Below are positions 7,288 through 14,718 of a DNA stretch of 23,775 nt, in pieces. This stretch comes from UBA9732 sp963606545 (GTDB taxonomy: Bacteria; Spirochaetota; Spirochaetia; Sphaerochaetales; Sphaerochaetaceae), in assembly GCA_963606545.1 (NCBI GenBank), contig CAVCYP010000025.1, positions 1 through 23,775 of the forward strand. Reading direction: 5' to 3'. Position numbers and translations under genes: made by a program. Numbering within the stretch: position 1 is the first letter of the stretch; each line of letters opens with the position of its first letter. The notes under the pieces are model-generated. The model did no database searches. It saw nothing but the letters and a program-made list of their open reading frames with translations, and was not told where the DNA came from.

Positions 7288-7446
7288 CGAACGCAACGAC
7301 GCAGTTCGCATGAAATTAATTTGTGCCGTAGACATTTGTACGGCCCGAACGCAACGACGCAGTTCACATGAAATTAATTTGTGCCGTAGACAAGGAGTCA
7401 GTGAGGGACAGTACTATTTTGTACGGCCCGAACGCAACGACGCAGT
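7288..7446. repeat. GC-rich intergenic repeat cluster, three copies
   Basis: CGAACGCAACGACGCAGT occurs at 7288, 7346 and 7429. The first two copies extend to 47 bases (to 7334 and 7392), with one visible difference (TTCGCATG versus TTCACATG). GCCGTA and TACGGC flank the spacers (for example 7325-7330 and 7339-7344), forming hairpin stems between copies. A related copy lies at 20840-20870. The cluster fills the space between the rlmK-like terminator and the glnS stop codon and would be transcribed as the glnS 3' region. Short open frames here are repeat artefacts. Confidence 0.85.
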
Positions 7447-7458
7447 ATACGGTGCAAA

Positions 7459-9171
7459 TCACAGTCCCATCTTGGCCTTTTGTTTGGCCCAAGAGTCTTT
7501 CAGAGTAACTGTTCTGTTAAACACTGGATGCTCATCCGTTGTATCATAATCTGGTGTGAAATAACCACTTCTGATGAACTGAAGATATTCGCCTGGCTTT
7601 GCAGTTGCAACAGATGGCTCAATCTTTGCATCCTTCATGACAATAAGAGAATCAGGATTTAAATCATCTAGGTAGTTGCCAGTAGCTCCGCCTGGGTTTT
7701 CAGCAGCAAAGAGCTTATCATAAAGACGAACTTCAGCAGAAATTGCATATTTTGCGCTTACCCAGTGGCTGGTGCCCTTAACCTTGCGGCCGTCAGCAGT
7801 TTCCCCGCCACGGGATTCTGGGTCGTAGGTGCAGTGAACAACCGTCACTTTGCCATCTTCATCCTTTTCACAGCTGGTTGCCTTGACGTAGTAGGCATTC
7901 TTAAGACGAATCTCGTTGCCAATGTAAAGGCGGTGATAACCCTTTGGTGGGACTTCCATGAAGTCTTCCCGCTCAATGTAAAGCTCATTGGTGAAAGGAA
8001 TTTCTCTAGTTCCCATTGAAGGATCTTCTGGGTTGTTCTCAGTTGTGAAATACTCGGTTTTATCAGCTGGATAGTTGTCAATGATAAGCTTGATTGGGTC
8101 TAAGACAGCCATGACACGCTTTGCACGTTTGTTGAGGTCTTCACGTACGCAGAACTCCATGAGAGAGTAGTCAACAATGGATTCTACCTTTGCAACTCCA
8201 ACACGGTTAACAAAGTCTTTCATAGACTCTGGAGAATATCCACGTCTTCTAATACCGCTGATGGTAGGCATTCTTGGGTCATCCCAACCGCTAACAATGC
8301 CCATTTTGACCAATTGCAGAAGCTTTCTCTTGCTCATTACCAGGTAGTTGATGTTCAATCTTGCAAACTCGTACTGATGAGGAGTGTGTTCAATGTTATC
8401 AATGGAGCAAGCCCAGTCGTATGCTGGTCTGTGATCTTCAAATTCCAAAGTACAGATAGAATGGGTAATGCCTTCAATTGCATCTGAGATAGGGTGGGTG
8501 AAGTCGTACATTGGATAGACACACCATTTGTTGCCCGTTCTTGGATGCTCGGCAAACTTGATTCTGTACAAAGCTGGGTCTCTCATGTTGATGTTTGGGC
8601 TTGCCATATCTAGCTTTGCCCGTAGCAGGTAGGTCCCTTCTGGATACTTGCCTTCACCCATTTCCTTAAAGAGCCTGAGATTTTCTTCAATGCTTCTGTC
8701 TCTGTCTGGACTGTTCTTGCCAGGAGTGGTTAGAGTACCGCGGTTAATTCTAACTTCCTCTGGCGTCTGGCTATCCACGTAGGCCATGCCCTTTTTAATC
8801 AGGTCAATTGCAATCTCGTGAAGCTGGTCGTAGTAGTCCGATGCATAAAATTCGTACTTTCCCCAGTCAAAACCAAGCCACTTGATATCGGACTTGATGG
8901 AGTCTATGTATTCCATGTCTTCTTTGGCGGGGTTGGTGTCGTCCAGTCTGAGGTGACAGATTCCGCCGTATTTCTGGGCAAGTCCAAAATTCAAGCAGAT
9001 AGATTTGATGTGTCCAATGTGCAAATAGCCGTTTGGCTCGGGGGGAAAGCGTGTGACTATCTGATTGTTTGGCACGCGTCCATTTGCAAGGTCGTCTTCA
9101 ATGATTTTCTCAATGAAGTTAAGGGGAGCTTTTACTTCGCTCTCTACTACCGGATTTTCGTTCTTGTCCAT
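7459..9171 (-). CDS. glnS: Glutaminyl-tRNA synthetase
   Basis: Class I aminoacyl-tRNA synthetase that charges tRNA-Gln with glutamine in the cytoplasm. The 570-residue length fits bacterial GlnRS (E. coli 554). Visible landmarks are PPEPNGYLHIGH (43-54) with the HIGH signature, VMSKR (278-282) as the KMSKS equivalent, and the GlnRS-typical block TLEFEDHRPAYDW (241-253). The remaining C-terminal part fits the two-barrel anticodon-binding region. Specificity for Gln rather than Glu is supported by this block and the overall length. The start at 9171 has minus-strand GGAGG five bases upstream. The gene stands alone, convergent with the rlmK-like gene and divergent from the sugar kinase gene. Confidence 0.97.
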   Translation of the reverse strand: MDKNENPVVESEVKAPLNFIEKIIEDDLANGRVPNNQIVTRFPPEPNGYLHIGHIKSICLNFGLAQKYGGICHLRLDDTNPAKEDMEYIDSIKSDIKWLGFDWGKYEFYASDYYDQLHEIAIDLIKKGMAYVDSQTPEEVRINRGTLTTPGKNSPDRDRSIEENLRLFKEMGEGKYPEGTYLLRAKLDMASPNINMRDPALYRIKFAEHPRTGNKWCVYPMYDFTHPISDAIEGITHSICTLEFEDHRPAYDWACSIDNIEHTPHQYEFARLNINYLVMSKRKLLQLVKMGIVSGWDDPRMPTISGIRRRGYSPESMKDFVNRVGVAKVESIVDYSLMEFCVREDLNKRAKRVMAVLDPIKLIIDNYPADKTEYFTTENNPEDPSMGTREIPFTNELYIEREDFMEVPPKGYHRLYIGNEIRLKNAYYVKATSCEKDEDGKVTVVHCTYDPESRGGETADGRKVKGTSHWVSAKYAISAEVRLYDKLFAAENPGGATGNYLDDLNPDSLIVMKDAKIEPSVATAKPGEYLQFIRSGYFTPDYDTTDEHPVFNRTVTLKDSWAKQKAKMGL

Positions 9172-9184
9172 ATTATCCTCCGCT

Positions 9185-9200
9185 GCCCTTTCAAAGGGGC
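9185..9200 (-). promoter_or_regulatory. Hairpin just upstream of the glnS Shine-Dalgarno
   Basis: On the minus strand GCCCC and GGGC arms surround a short loop (GCCCCTTTGAAAGGGC). The structure ends three bases before GGAGG (9177-9181). Its position in the predicted 5' leader could modulate ribosome access. The regulatory role is inference. Confidence 0.35.
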
Positions 9201-9216
9201 TCTAAAGTTCAAACCG

Positions 9217-9246
9217 ATGATAGCATATTGTCCTAAAACATGCCAT
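9217..9246 (-). promoter_or_regulatory. Candidate glnS promoter
   Basis: Minus-strand ATGGCA (9241-9246), 18-base spacer, TATCAT (9217-9222). The predicted start near 9210 gives a leader of about 38 bases that contains the hairpin. Confidence 0.4.
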
Positions 9247-9295
9247 AATCTCTAATATATTAAAGAGTACGCAAAAGACGTGCAATGGGGCTTAT

Positions 9296-10234
9296 ATGAT
9301 AGTTTGTGTTGGTGAGTCGCTTATAGATATTGTTTGTTCCAAAGAGGATGAAACTAGAATACTTTCAGAAAGGATTGGTGGCTGTCCATTAAATGTGGCT
9401 TTAACAACGGCAAGACTGGGGGCCTCTACCGCTCTTTTTTCAAAGACTTCAACAGACGCTTATGGAAATTTAATTTTGGAAAAGCTCATTGATAACTGTA
9501 TTATGTTTGACCCTCAGCTATGTAATTTTGAGCTTCCAACGCTGTGTAGTAAGGCGCTTATTGATAAAGCTGGGAAAGCTGATTATGTCTTTGACTGGAA
9601 GAAAACGGTAGCCTCAAATGCCACTGTGGCCCAACTTTCTAATGCCTTTGCTGTAATGACGGACATTGATTTTATTATGACCGGTTCTTTGATGCTCGCT
9701 TTCCCTGAAACTAGAGAATCGGTTTTTCCTGCAATAGAGACCATAGAGCCAAAGCCGGTTGTCTTCTATGACCCAAATGTTAGACCCGCTGTTATTGAAG
9801 CTATGGCAGACTTCAAAAATAGAATGCTTGAGTTTGCTAAAAAGTGTGAGTTTGTGAAAGTCAGTGAAGAAGATTTAAAGCTAGTTTTCCCAGAGGCTAC
9901 GCTACAAGAAGCAGTGCAGGAACTTAAAAAGGTTTGCAAACTTCATCTTATTGTTACTAAGGGGGAAAAGGGTGCAACTTGGTATGCTCCAAGCTTTGAA
10001 GTAAGCGTTCCAAGCCTCTCAGTAGAAACTATTGTAGATACCATTGGTTGCGGAGACGTCTTTTCTGGTGCAATTCTTGCAAAACTTCAGAAGCGAAAGG
10101 ACCACAGCAGAAAAACTGTTGAGGAAATTACACAGTCTGAAGCAAAAGAAATGCTTGAGTTTGCTTCAAAGATTGCTGCCTATAACTGCACCCAGCAGGG
10201 CTGCGAACCACCAACAGAGGCTATTGGCATATAA
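9296..10234 (+). CDS. PfkB-family sugar kinase, probably fructokinase
   Basis: ATP-dependent carbohydrate kinase of 312 residues. The substrate-side signature IGGCPLNVALTTARLG is at residues 27-42. The second PfkB signature DTIGCGDVFSGA is at 248-259 with catalytic Asp254; Cys replaces the more common Ala of GAGD. The opening VGESLIDIV and the motif DPNVRP (159-164) are typical of fructokinases, so phosphorylation of fructose to fructose-6-phosphate is the most likely role. Ribokinase-like or other ketose specificity cannot be excluded. Only a weak GGGG lies five bases before the ATG, and I found no convincing promoter. The htrA promoter -35 overlaps the last codons. No sugar transporter or regulator is adjacent. 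Confidence 0.85.
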   Translation: MIVCVGESLIDIVCSKEDETRILSERIGGCPLNVALTTARLGASTALFSKTSTDAYGNLILEKLIDNCIMFDPQLCNFELPTLCSKALIDKAGKADYVFDWKKTVASNATVAQLSNAFAVMTDIDFIMTGSLMLAFPETRESVFPAIETIEPKPVVFYDPNVRPAVIEAMADFKNRMLEFAKKCEFVKVSEEDLKLVFPEATLQEAVQELKKVCKLHLIVTKGEKGATWYAPSFEVSVPSLSVETIVDTIGCGDVFSGAILAKLQKRKDHSRKTVEEITQSEAKEMLEFASKIAAYNCTQQGCEPPTEAIGI

Positions 10235-10252
10235 ATATTTTTTGGATACTAT
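10224..10252 (+). promoter_or_regulatory. htrA promoter, overlapping the end of the sugar kinase gene
   Basis: TTGGCA (10224-10229), 17-base spacer, TACTAT (10247-10252). The -35 lies within the final kinase codons. The ATG at 10260 is eight bases after the -10, with no Shine-Dalgarno. Confidence 0.6.
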
Positions 10253-10259
10253 TTTTGGT

Positions 10260-11546
10260 ATGAAAATTAGAAACAAAGCAGTTCGTATTCTTTTAATTAT
10301 TCTTGGCGCCATATTTGTGATTTTTATTGGCTATGTTCTTATAAGATGGACAAATGCAATTGAATCAAAGCAGCGTCAAAAAGAATTGCGAAGTGCCCTT
10401 CAAGAGGTGCTTGACGCTTCAGGAGAGAAAGGTCTTCTGGAGATGGCTGGAGTCCCAGTTGATAACATTTACTATGGGGAATCTGGAGTAAGTCTGTTTC
10501 AAGGAGATGAAGGCTCTTGGAATTACAGTGAAGATGAGCTTCAAAATATTAGTATTTTTGAAAAGTGTAATAAGGCGGTGGTTCATATTGAGACTCAAGT
10601 CTCCAATGATTCTTCCTACTTTGATGCAGTTCCAACCACTGACACAGGTTCTGGCTTCTTCATTTCCGCAGATGGCTACATTGTTACAAATGAGCATGTG
10701 ATTTCAGATGCTTCTGTTATAACCGTATCTCTTTATGATAATTCAACCTATGAAGCCAAACTTGTTGGAATTGACAGCGAGAACGATATTGCTGTGATTC
10801 GCATTACTCCTGCAGATGGAGTCACTTTTGAGTATCTTACGTTTGGAGATTCAGACTCCCTTGTGGTAGGACAAAAGGTTTTGGCCATTGGAAACCCATT
10901 TGGCTATGACCGTACGTTGGTCACTGGGTGTATATCGGGTTTGAGTAGACCAATTAGAGATGAAGACGGCAAGGTGCTGTTGGGCATGGTTCAGACTTCT
11001 GCGCCAATAAATCCGGGTAACTCTGGTGGACCGCTATTGAATACCAAAGGGGAGGTAATTGGAATCAATACTTCAATTTACTCCACAAGTGGAACAAGTC
11101 AAGGTATGAATTTTGCTGTTGCTTCCAATACGGCTTCAGATGCTGTTTCAGATCTCATAAAGTACGGCAAGGTGACTCGGGGTTGGCTGGATATTGTTCC
11201 GGTGCAGCTCTCACAGTCCATAGTTGACTATGCTAATCTCAGTGTTTCAAAGGGCCTTCTGGTCAGTCAGGTGGTGCCGGAGGGTAAAGCAGCTAAGGCT
11301 GGGCTTAAAGCGGGAACTTCACAGGTGCTTTATGGCTCTTCCGTTATTTATCTTGGTGGCGATATCATTACCAAGATTAACGGTGTGGATATTACTGATT
11401 ACAATGACCTATTTACCGCCTTGTCTAATACAAAGCCTGGTGATAAGGTTCCTGTGGTGGTTAACCGCAACGGTTCAACGGTGACCCTTACTGTGGAACT
11501 TGTGGAAAGAACGGATGAATATCTGAGCTGGATAGCCCAGTCGTGA
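10260..11546 (+). CDS. Membrane-anchored HtrA/DegS-like serine protease
   Basis: Envelope quality-control protease of 428 residues. One N-terminal membrane anchor (about 9-28) is followed by a linker of about 70 residues, a trypsin-like domain and one PDZ domain (about 315-415). The catalytic triad is visible: His146 in TNEHV, Asp176 in SENDIAV, Ser255 in GNSGGP. The PDZ part contains KGLLVSQVVPEGKAAKAGLKAG. A single PDZ and uncleaved anchor resemble DegS more than the double-PDZ DegP. I start at ATG 10260; the longer in-frame reading to 10044 overlaps the kinase gene and adds no recognisable sequence. UvrB follows 23 bases downstream with its own weak promoter, so partial cotranscription is possible. 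Confidence 0.93.
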   Translation: MKIRNKAVRILLIILGAIFVIFIGYVLIRWTNAIESKQRQKELRSALQEVLDASGEKGLLEMAGVPVDNIYYGESGVSLFQGDEGSWNYSEDELQNISIFEKCNKAVVHIETQVSNDSSYFDAVPTTDTGSGFFISADGYIVTNEHVISDASVITVSLYDNSTYEAKLVGIDSENDIAVIRITPADGVTFEYLTFGDSDSLVVGQKVLAIGNPFGYDRTLVTGCISGLSRPIRDEDGKVLLGMVQTSAPINPGNSGGPLLNTKGEVIGINTSIYSTSGTSQGMNFAVASNTASDAVSDLIKYGKVTRGWLDIVPVQLSQSIVDYANLSVSKGLLVSQVVPEGKAAKAGLKAGTSQVLYGSSVIYLGGDIITKINGVDITDYNDLFTALSNTKPGDKVPVVVNRNGSTVTLTVELVERTDEYLSWIAQS

Positions 11547-11552
11547 TATAGT
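11547..11552 (+). promoter_or_regulatory. Weak extended -10 upstream of uvrB
   Basis: TGATATAGT contains an extended -10 (TG one base before TATAGT, 11547-11552) without a clear -35. AGGA at 11561-11564 precedes the uvrB ATG by five bases. I found no LexA-like site. Confidence 0.3.
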
Positions 11553-11569
11553 AAAAAGTCAGGAATAGT

Positions 11570-13642
11570 ATGTCAGATGAAGTTTCAAAGCTTGATTCCT
11601 CATGGGGCGGAGATATGGTCCAAAATGTCCACGGAGCAGTCCAGTGGATAGATAAACCTTTTGTTGTTCATTCTCCCTTTGATACTTCTGGGGACCAGCA
11701 ACAGGCAATAGACAAGCTTTCAGAAGGCGTCCTTAATGGGGATAGATACCAAACGTTAAAAGGCGTAACGGGGTCCGGAAAGACGTACACTATGGCAAAA
11801 ATCATAGAGAAAGTGCAACGTCCTACCCTCATTTTGTCCCACAATAAAACCCTGGCAGCACAGCTTTACAAGGAATTTAAATCCTTCTTTCCAGAAAACC
11901 GAGTTGAGTATTTTGTATCTACTTACGACTACTATCAGCCTGAAGCCTACGTTCCCGGCAAAGACCTTTACATTGAAAAAGACGCAGACATAAATGAAGA
12001 AATTGACCGCATGAGACTCTCTGCAGCTTTCTCTCTCATGGAACGTCGAGATGTAATTGTAGTTGCTACTGTCTCCTGCATCTTCAGCTTGGCCAACCCC
12101 GTTTCCCTTAGAGACATGACGCACGTCTTTAGAACTGGTATGGTCTTTAATCACAGAACTGAGTTGGAGCAGCTGACCCGTATGCAGTATGAGCGCAACG
12201 ACCTAGTGCTGGCCCGTGGATGTTTTCGCGTACACGGAGATGTGATTGAGATTTTCCCCCCGTATCTTGAAAACGCCGTAAGAATAACGCTGGATTGGGA
12301 TGAGGTAGAGTCCATTCAGTGGTTTGATCCAATTTCTGGCGAAAGGCAGAACAAGCAGGAGAGTTTTACCCTGTATCCCGCCAAACAGTTTGTCATGCCA
12401 AAAGAGCAGGTAATTGCCGCCTTGGATCGCATTCACAAAGAGATGGAAGAGCAGTACGAATACTTTATGAATACCGGCCATCCCCTTGAGGCAGAAAGAA
12501 TTAAGACCCGCGTGGAGTATGACCTAGAAATGCTCCAAGAACTGGGTTACTGCTCCGGAATTGAAAACTACTCGCGCCCACTATCCAACCGCGCCCCCGG
12601 AGAACGCCCCGCAGTCCTTCTAGACTACTTTCAGCCCGATTTTCTCACTTTTATTGATGAGTCCCACGTTACCCTCCCTCAAATTGGAGCAATGTATGAA
12701 GGAGACCATTCAAGAAAGGTAAATCTTGTACAGTATGGTTTTAGGCTGCCTTCAGCTCTTGATAACAGACCTCTAAAGTATGACGAGTTTGACAGCGTTA
12801 CCGGTCAGAGAATCTTTGTCTCTGCAACCCCGGGAAAGTTGGAAAAACAGCTTTCTTCTCAGGTGGTGTCTCAGGTAATTAGGCCAACAGGACTTTTGGA
12901 CCCAGAGATTCTAGTAAGACCAACAGAAGGTCAGATGGAAAACCTCCTTGGAGAGATTAGAAAACGCACAGAAGTCCAAGAACGCGTTCTTGTTACAACC
13001 CTTACCAAACGAATGGCAGAAGATATTGCTGATTTCTTGGCTTCTAAAGGAGTTAAAGTCCGTTACTTGCATTCAGAAATTGATACAATTGAACGGGTTG
13101 AGATTTTAAAGCAGCTACGGCTTGGTGAATTTGATGTGCTGGTGGGTATCAACCTTTTAAGAGAAGGCTTGGATCTTCCTGAAGTCTCTCTTGTTGCCAT
13201 TTTGGATGCAGATAAAATTGGCTTCTTGCGTAGCACCACCTCTCTTATTCAGACAATAGGTAGAGCTGCTCGTAATGCAAATGGTAAAGTTATCATGTAT
13301 GCTGACAAAATGAGCGACGCCATGAAGGAGGCCATAACCGAGACCCAAGAGCGCAGAAGCCTCCAAATGAAATATAATGAGCTGCACAATATAACGCCAA
13401 AAACCATCATAAAGGCCGTTGAAGACATTCTTGAGCGTGAAAAGACTGATGCCGTGGAAAACAGCAAGCAGGATATCAAGATTATGAAAGCTGGCTTTAA
13501 CCTGCTCAATGCAACCGATAGAAAGCGTTATATCAAAGAGCTTGAAACGCAGATGTTACAGGCGGCTAAGGACCTTGAATTTGAAAGAGCAGCCATGCTA
13601 AGAGACGAAATTCAGAACGTCAAACAATTGAAATTTGACTAA
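11570..13642 (+). CDS. uvrB: Excinuclease ABC subunit B
   Basis: DNA damage verification helicase-like subunit of nucleotide excision repair; it receives DNA from UvrA and recruits UvrC. The 690-residue protein has Walker A GVTGSGKT at 65-72, the YYQPEAYVP beta-hairpin region that clamps DNA, the DESHVTLPQIGAMY block, helicase motif QTIGRAARN, and a C-terminal UVR domain (IKELETQMLQAAKDLEFERAA) that binds UvrC. Compared with E. coli UvrB the N-terminus has about 20 extra residues before the conserved SPFDTSGDQ segment. An internal ATG at 11615 could be the true start, but its spacing to GGAG is too short to be convincing. It ends 8 bases from the convergent thiQ gene. Confidence 0.97.
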   Translation: MSDEVSKLDSSWGGDMVQNVHGAVQWIDKPFVVHSPFDTSGDQQQAIDKLSEGVLNGDRYQTLKGVTGSGKTYTMAKIIEKVQRPTLILSHNKTLAAQLYKEFKSFFPENRVEYFVSTYDYYQPEAYVPGKDLYIEKDADINEEIDRMRLSAAFSLMERRDVIVVATVSCIFSLANPVSLRDMTHVFRTGMVFNHRTELEQLTRMQYERNDLVLARGCFRVHGDVIEIFPPYLENAVRITLDWDEVESIQWFDPISGERQNKQESFTLYPAKQFVMPKEQVIAALDRIHKEMEEQYEYFMNTGHPLEAERIKTRVEYDLEMLQELGYCSGIENYSRPLSNRAPGERPAVLLDYFQPDFLTFIDESHVTLPQIGAMYEGDHSRKVNLVQYGFRLPSALDNRPLKYDEFDSVTGQRIFVSATPGKLEKQLSSQVVSQVIRPTGLLDPEILVRPTEGQMENLLGEIRKRTEVQERVLVTTLTKRMAEDIADFLASKGVKVRYLHSEIDTIERVEILKQLRLGEFDVLVGINLLREGLDLPEVSLVAILDADKIGFLRSTTSLIQTIGRAARNANGKVIMYADKMSDAMKEAITETQERRSLQMKYNELHNITPKTIIKAVEDILEREKTDAVENSKQDIKIMKAGFNLLNATDRKRYIKELETQMLQAAKDLEFERAAMLRDEIQNVKQLKFD

Positions 13643-13650
13643 AGTAGCAA

Positions 13651-14718
13651 TTAATGCCGTGTTAACTTTCCATTATTAAACTCAAGAATCTTTGCAATTC
13701 TGATTCCAATGGTAATCTTATCAGAGGCTGGTTTGTACGGGGTGTAGGCTTTAATCTTATGGCCTGCATATTCTGCCGTGATAAGGTACTCTTTTCCCAT
13801 ATATTCGCATCTGACAATCCTTGCATTTTCAAAGCGCAGATGAGGGAAGAATTCTGGGAAAGGAAGCTCAGGGATATCGTTTACAACCATGTCCTCAGGT
13901 CTGAAGAAGAGCTTGTGATCCGGGCCAAAACACTGGTAGATAAACTTAGAGGCATCGGCTTCAGAGACGCGCAGAGTCTTGAGGATGATTTCGTAGGGGA
14001 GGATGTTGCATTCTCCCATGAAGGTGGCGGCAAATTCTGTGGCAGGGCGCCTATAGATGTCTTCTGGGTTGCCCATTTGCTCAATCTTGCCGTTGTTGAG
14101 GATGACAAGATTGTCAGAGATGCTTAGGGCTTCTTCTTGGTCGTGGGTGACGTAGAGGGTTGTGGTGCCAGTTTTGCGCTGAATGTCTTTAATTTCGTTC
14201 CTGAGGGTGACTCTGAGCTTGGCATCAAGGGCTGAAAGCGGCTCATCTAAAAGTAATAAATCCGGCTTTGAGGCAAGCGCTCTGGCCAGTGCAACGCGCT
14301 GTCTTTCACCTCCTGAAAGCTCATCAATGTGGCGCTTTTCATAGCCTGCTAGGTTAACTAAATCAAGGAATTTAGAGACTTCATTTTTAATGTCTTCTTT
14401 GGCCAGCTTGAGATTCTTCATTGGGTAAGCAATGTTCTGTTCTACCGTCATATGTGGAAAAAGTGCGTAGTCTTGAAAGACTTGGGCTATCTTTCGCTTA
14501 TCTGGGCTGAGATTTGTAACATCTTTTCCATTAATGAGAATGCTTCCACTTTGGGGTTGAAGAAGGCCGCTAATTAGTGAAAGGGTGGTGCTCTTACCAC
14601 TTCCGGAAGGACCAATCAAAGCTACTAGTTCACCTTTGTTTATGGAGAAATCAAGCTCCATTGTAAATTGAGGATATGCGACTTTAATGTTTTTACAACT
14701 CAAACCAAGTTCAGACAT
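13651..14718 (-). CDS. thiQ: Thiamine ABC transporter ATPase
   Basis: ATP-hydrolysing subunit that powers thiamine (or thiamine phosphate) import with ThiP and ThiB. Walker A GPSGSGKST is at 36-44, Q-loop VFQDYALFPHM at 79-89, signature LSGGERQ at 133-139, Walker B LLLLDEP at 153-159 and the switch His191. At 355 residues it is much longer than E. coli ThiQ (232). The extra C-terminal 120 residues, including FRPEDM and a beta-rich end, look like the TOBE regulatory domain of FbpC/PotA-type ATPases. The specificity therefore comes from ThiB and operon context. It overlaps thiP by 8 bases and has AAGGAG five bases before its ATG. Confidence 0.88.
   Translation of the reverse strand: MSELGLSCKNIKVAYPQFTMELDFSINKGELVALIGPSGSGKSTTLSLISGLLQPQSGSILINGKDVTNLSPDKRKIAQVFQDYALFPHMTVEQNIAYPMKNLKLAKEDIKNEVSKFLDLVNLAGYEKRHIDELSGGERQRVALARALASKPDLLLLDEPLSALDAKLRVTLRNEIKDIQRKTGTTTLYVTHDQEEALSISDNLVILNNGKIEQMGNPEDIYRRPATEFAATFMGECNILPYEIILKTLRVSEADASKFIYQCFGPDHKLFFRPEDMVVNDIPELPFPEFFPHLRFENARIVRCEYMGKEYLITAEYAGHKIKAYTPYKPASDKITIGIRIAKILEFNNGKLTRH

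Noticed and set aside
7288..7446. CRISPR array
   Set aside because: Only three copies with unequal spacing (58 and 83 bases). The intervals between cores are themselves repeated, and there are no cas genes.
7274..7549. 91-codon frame across the repeat cluster
   Set aside because: It is made of the GC-rich repeat units and runs antisense into the glnS 3' end; no Shine-Dalgarno or recognisable domain.
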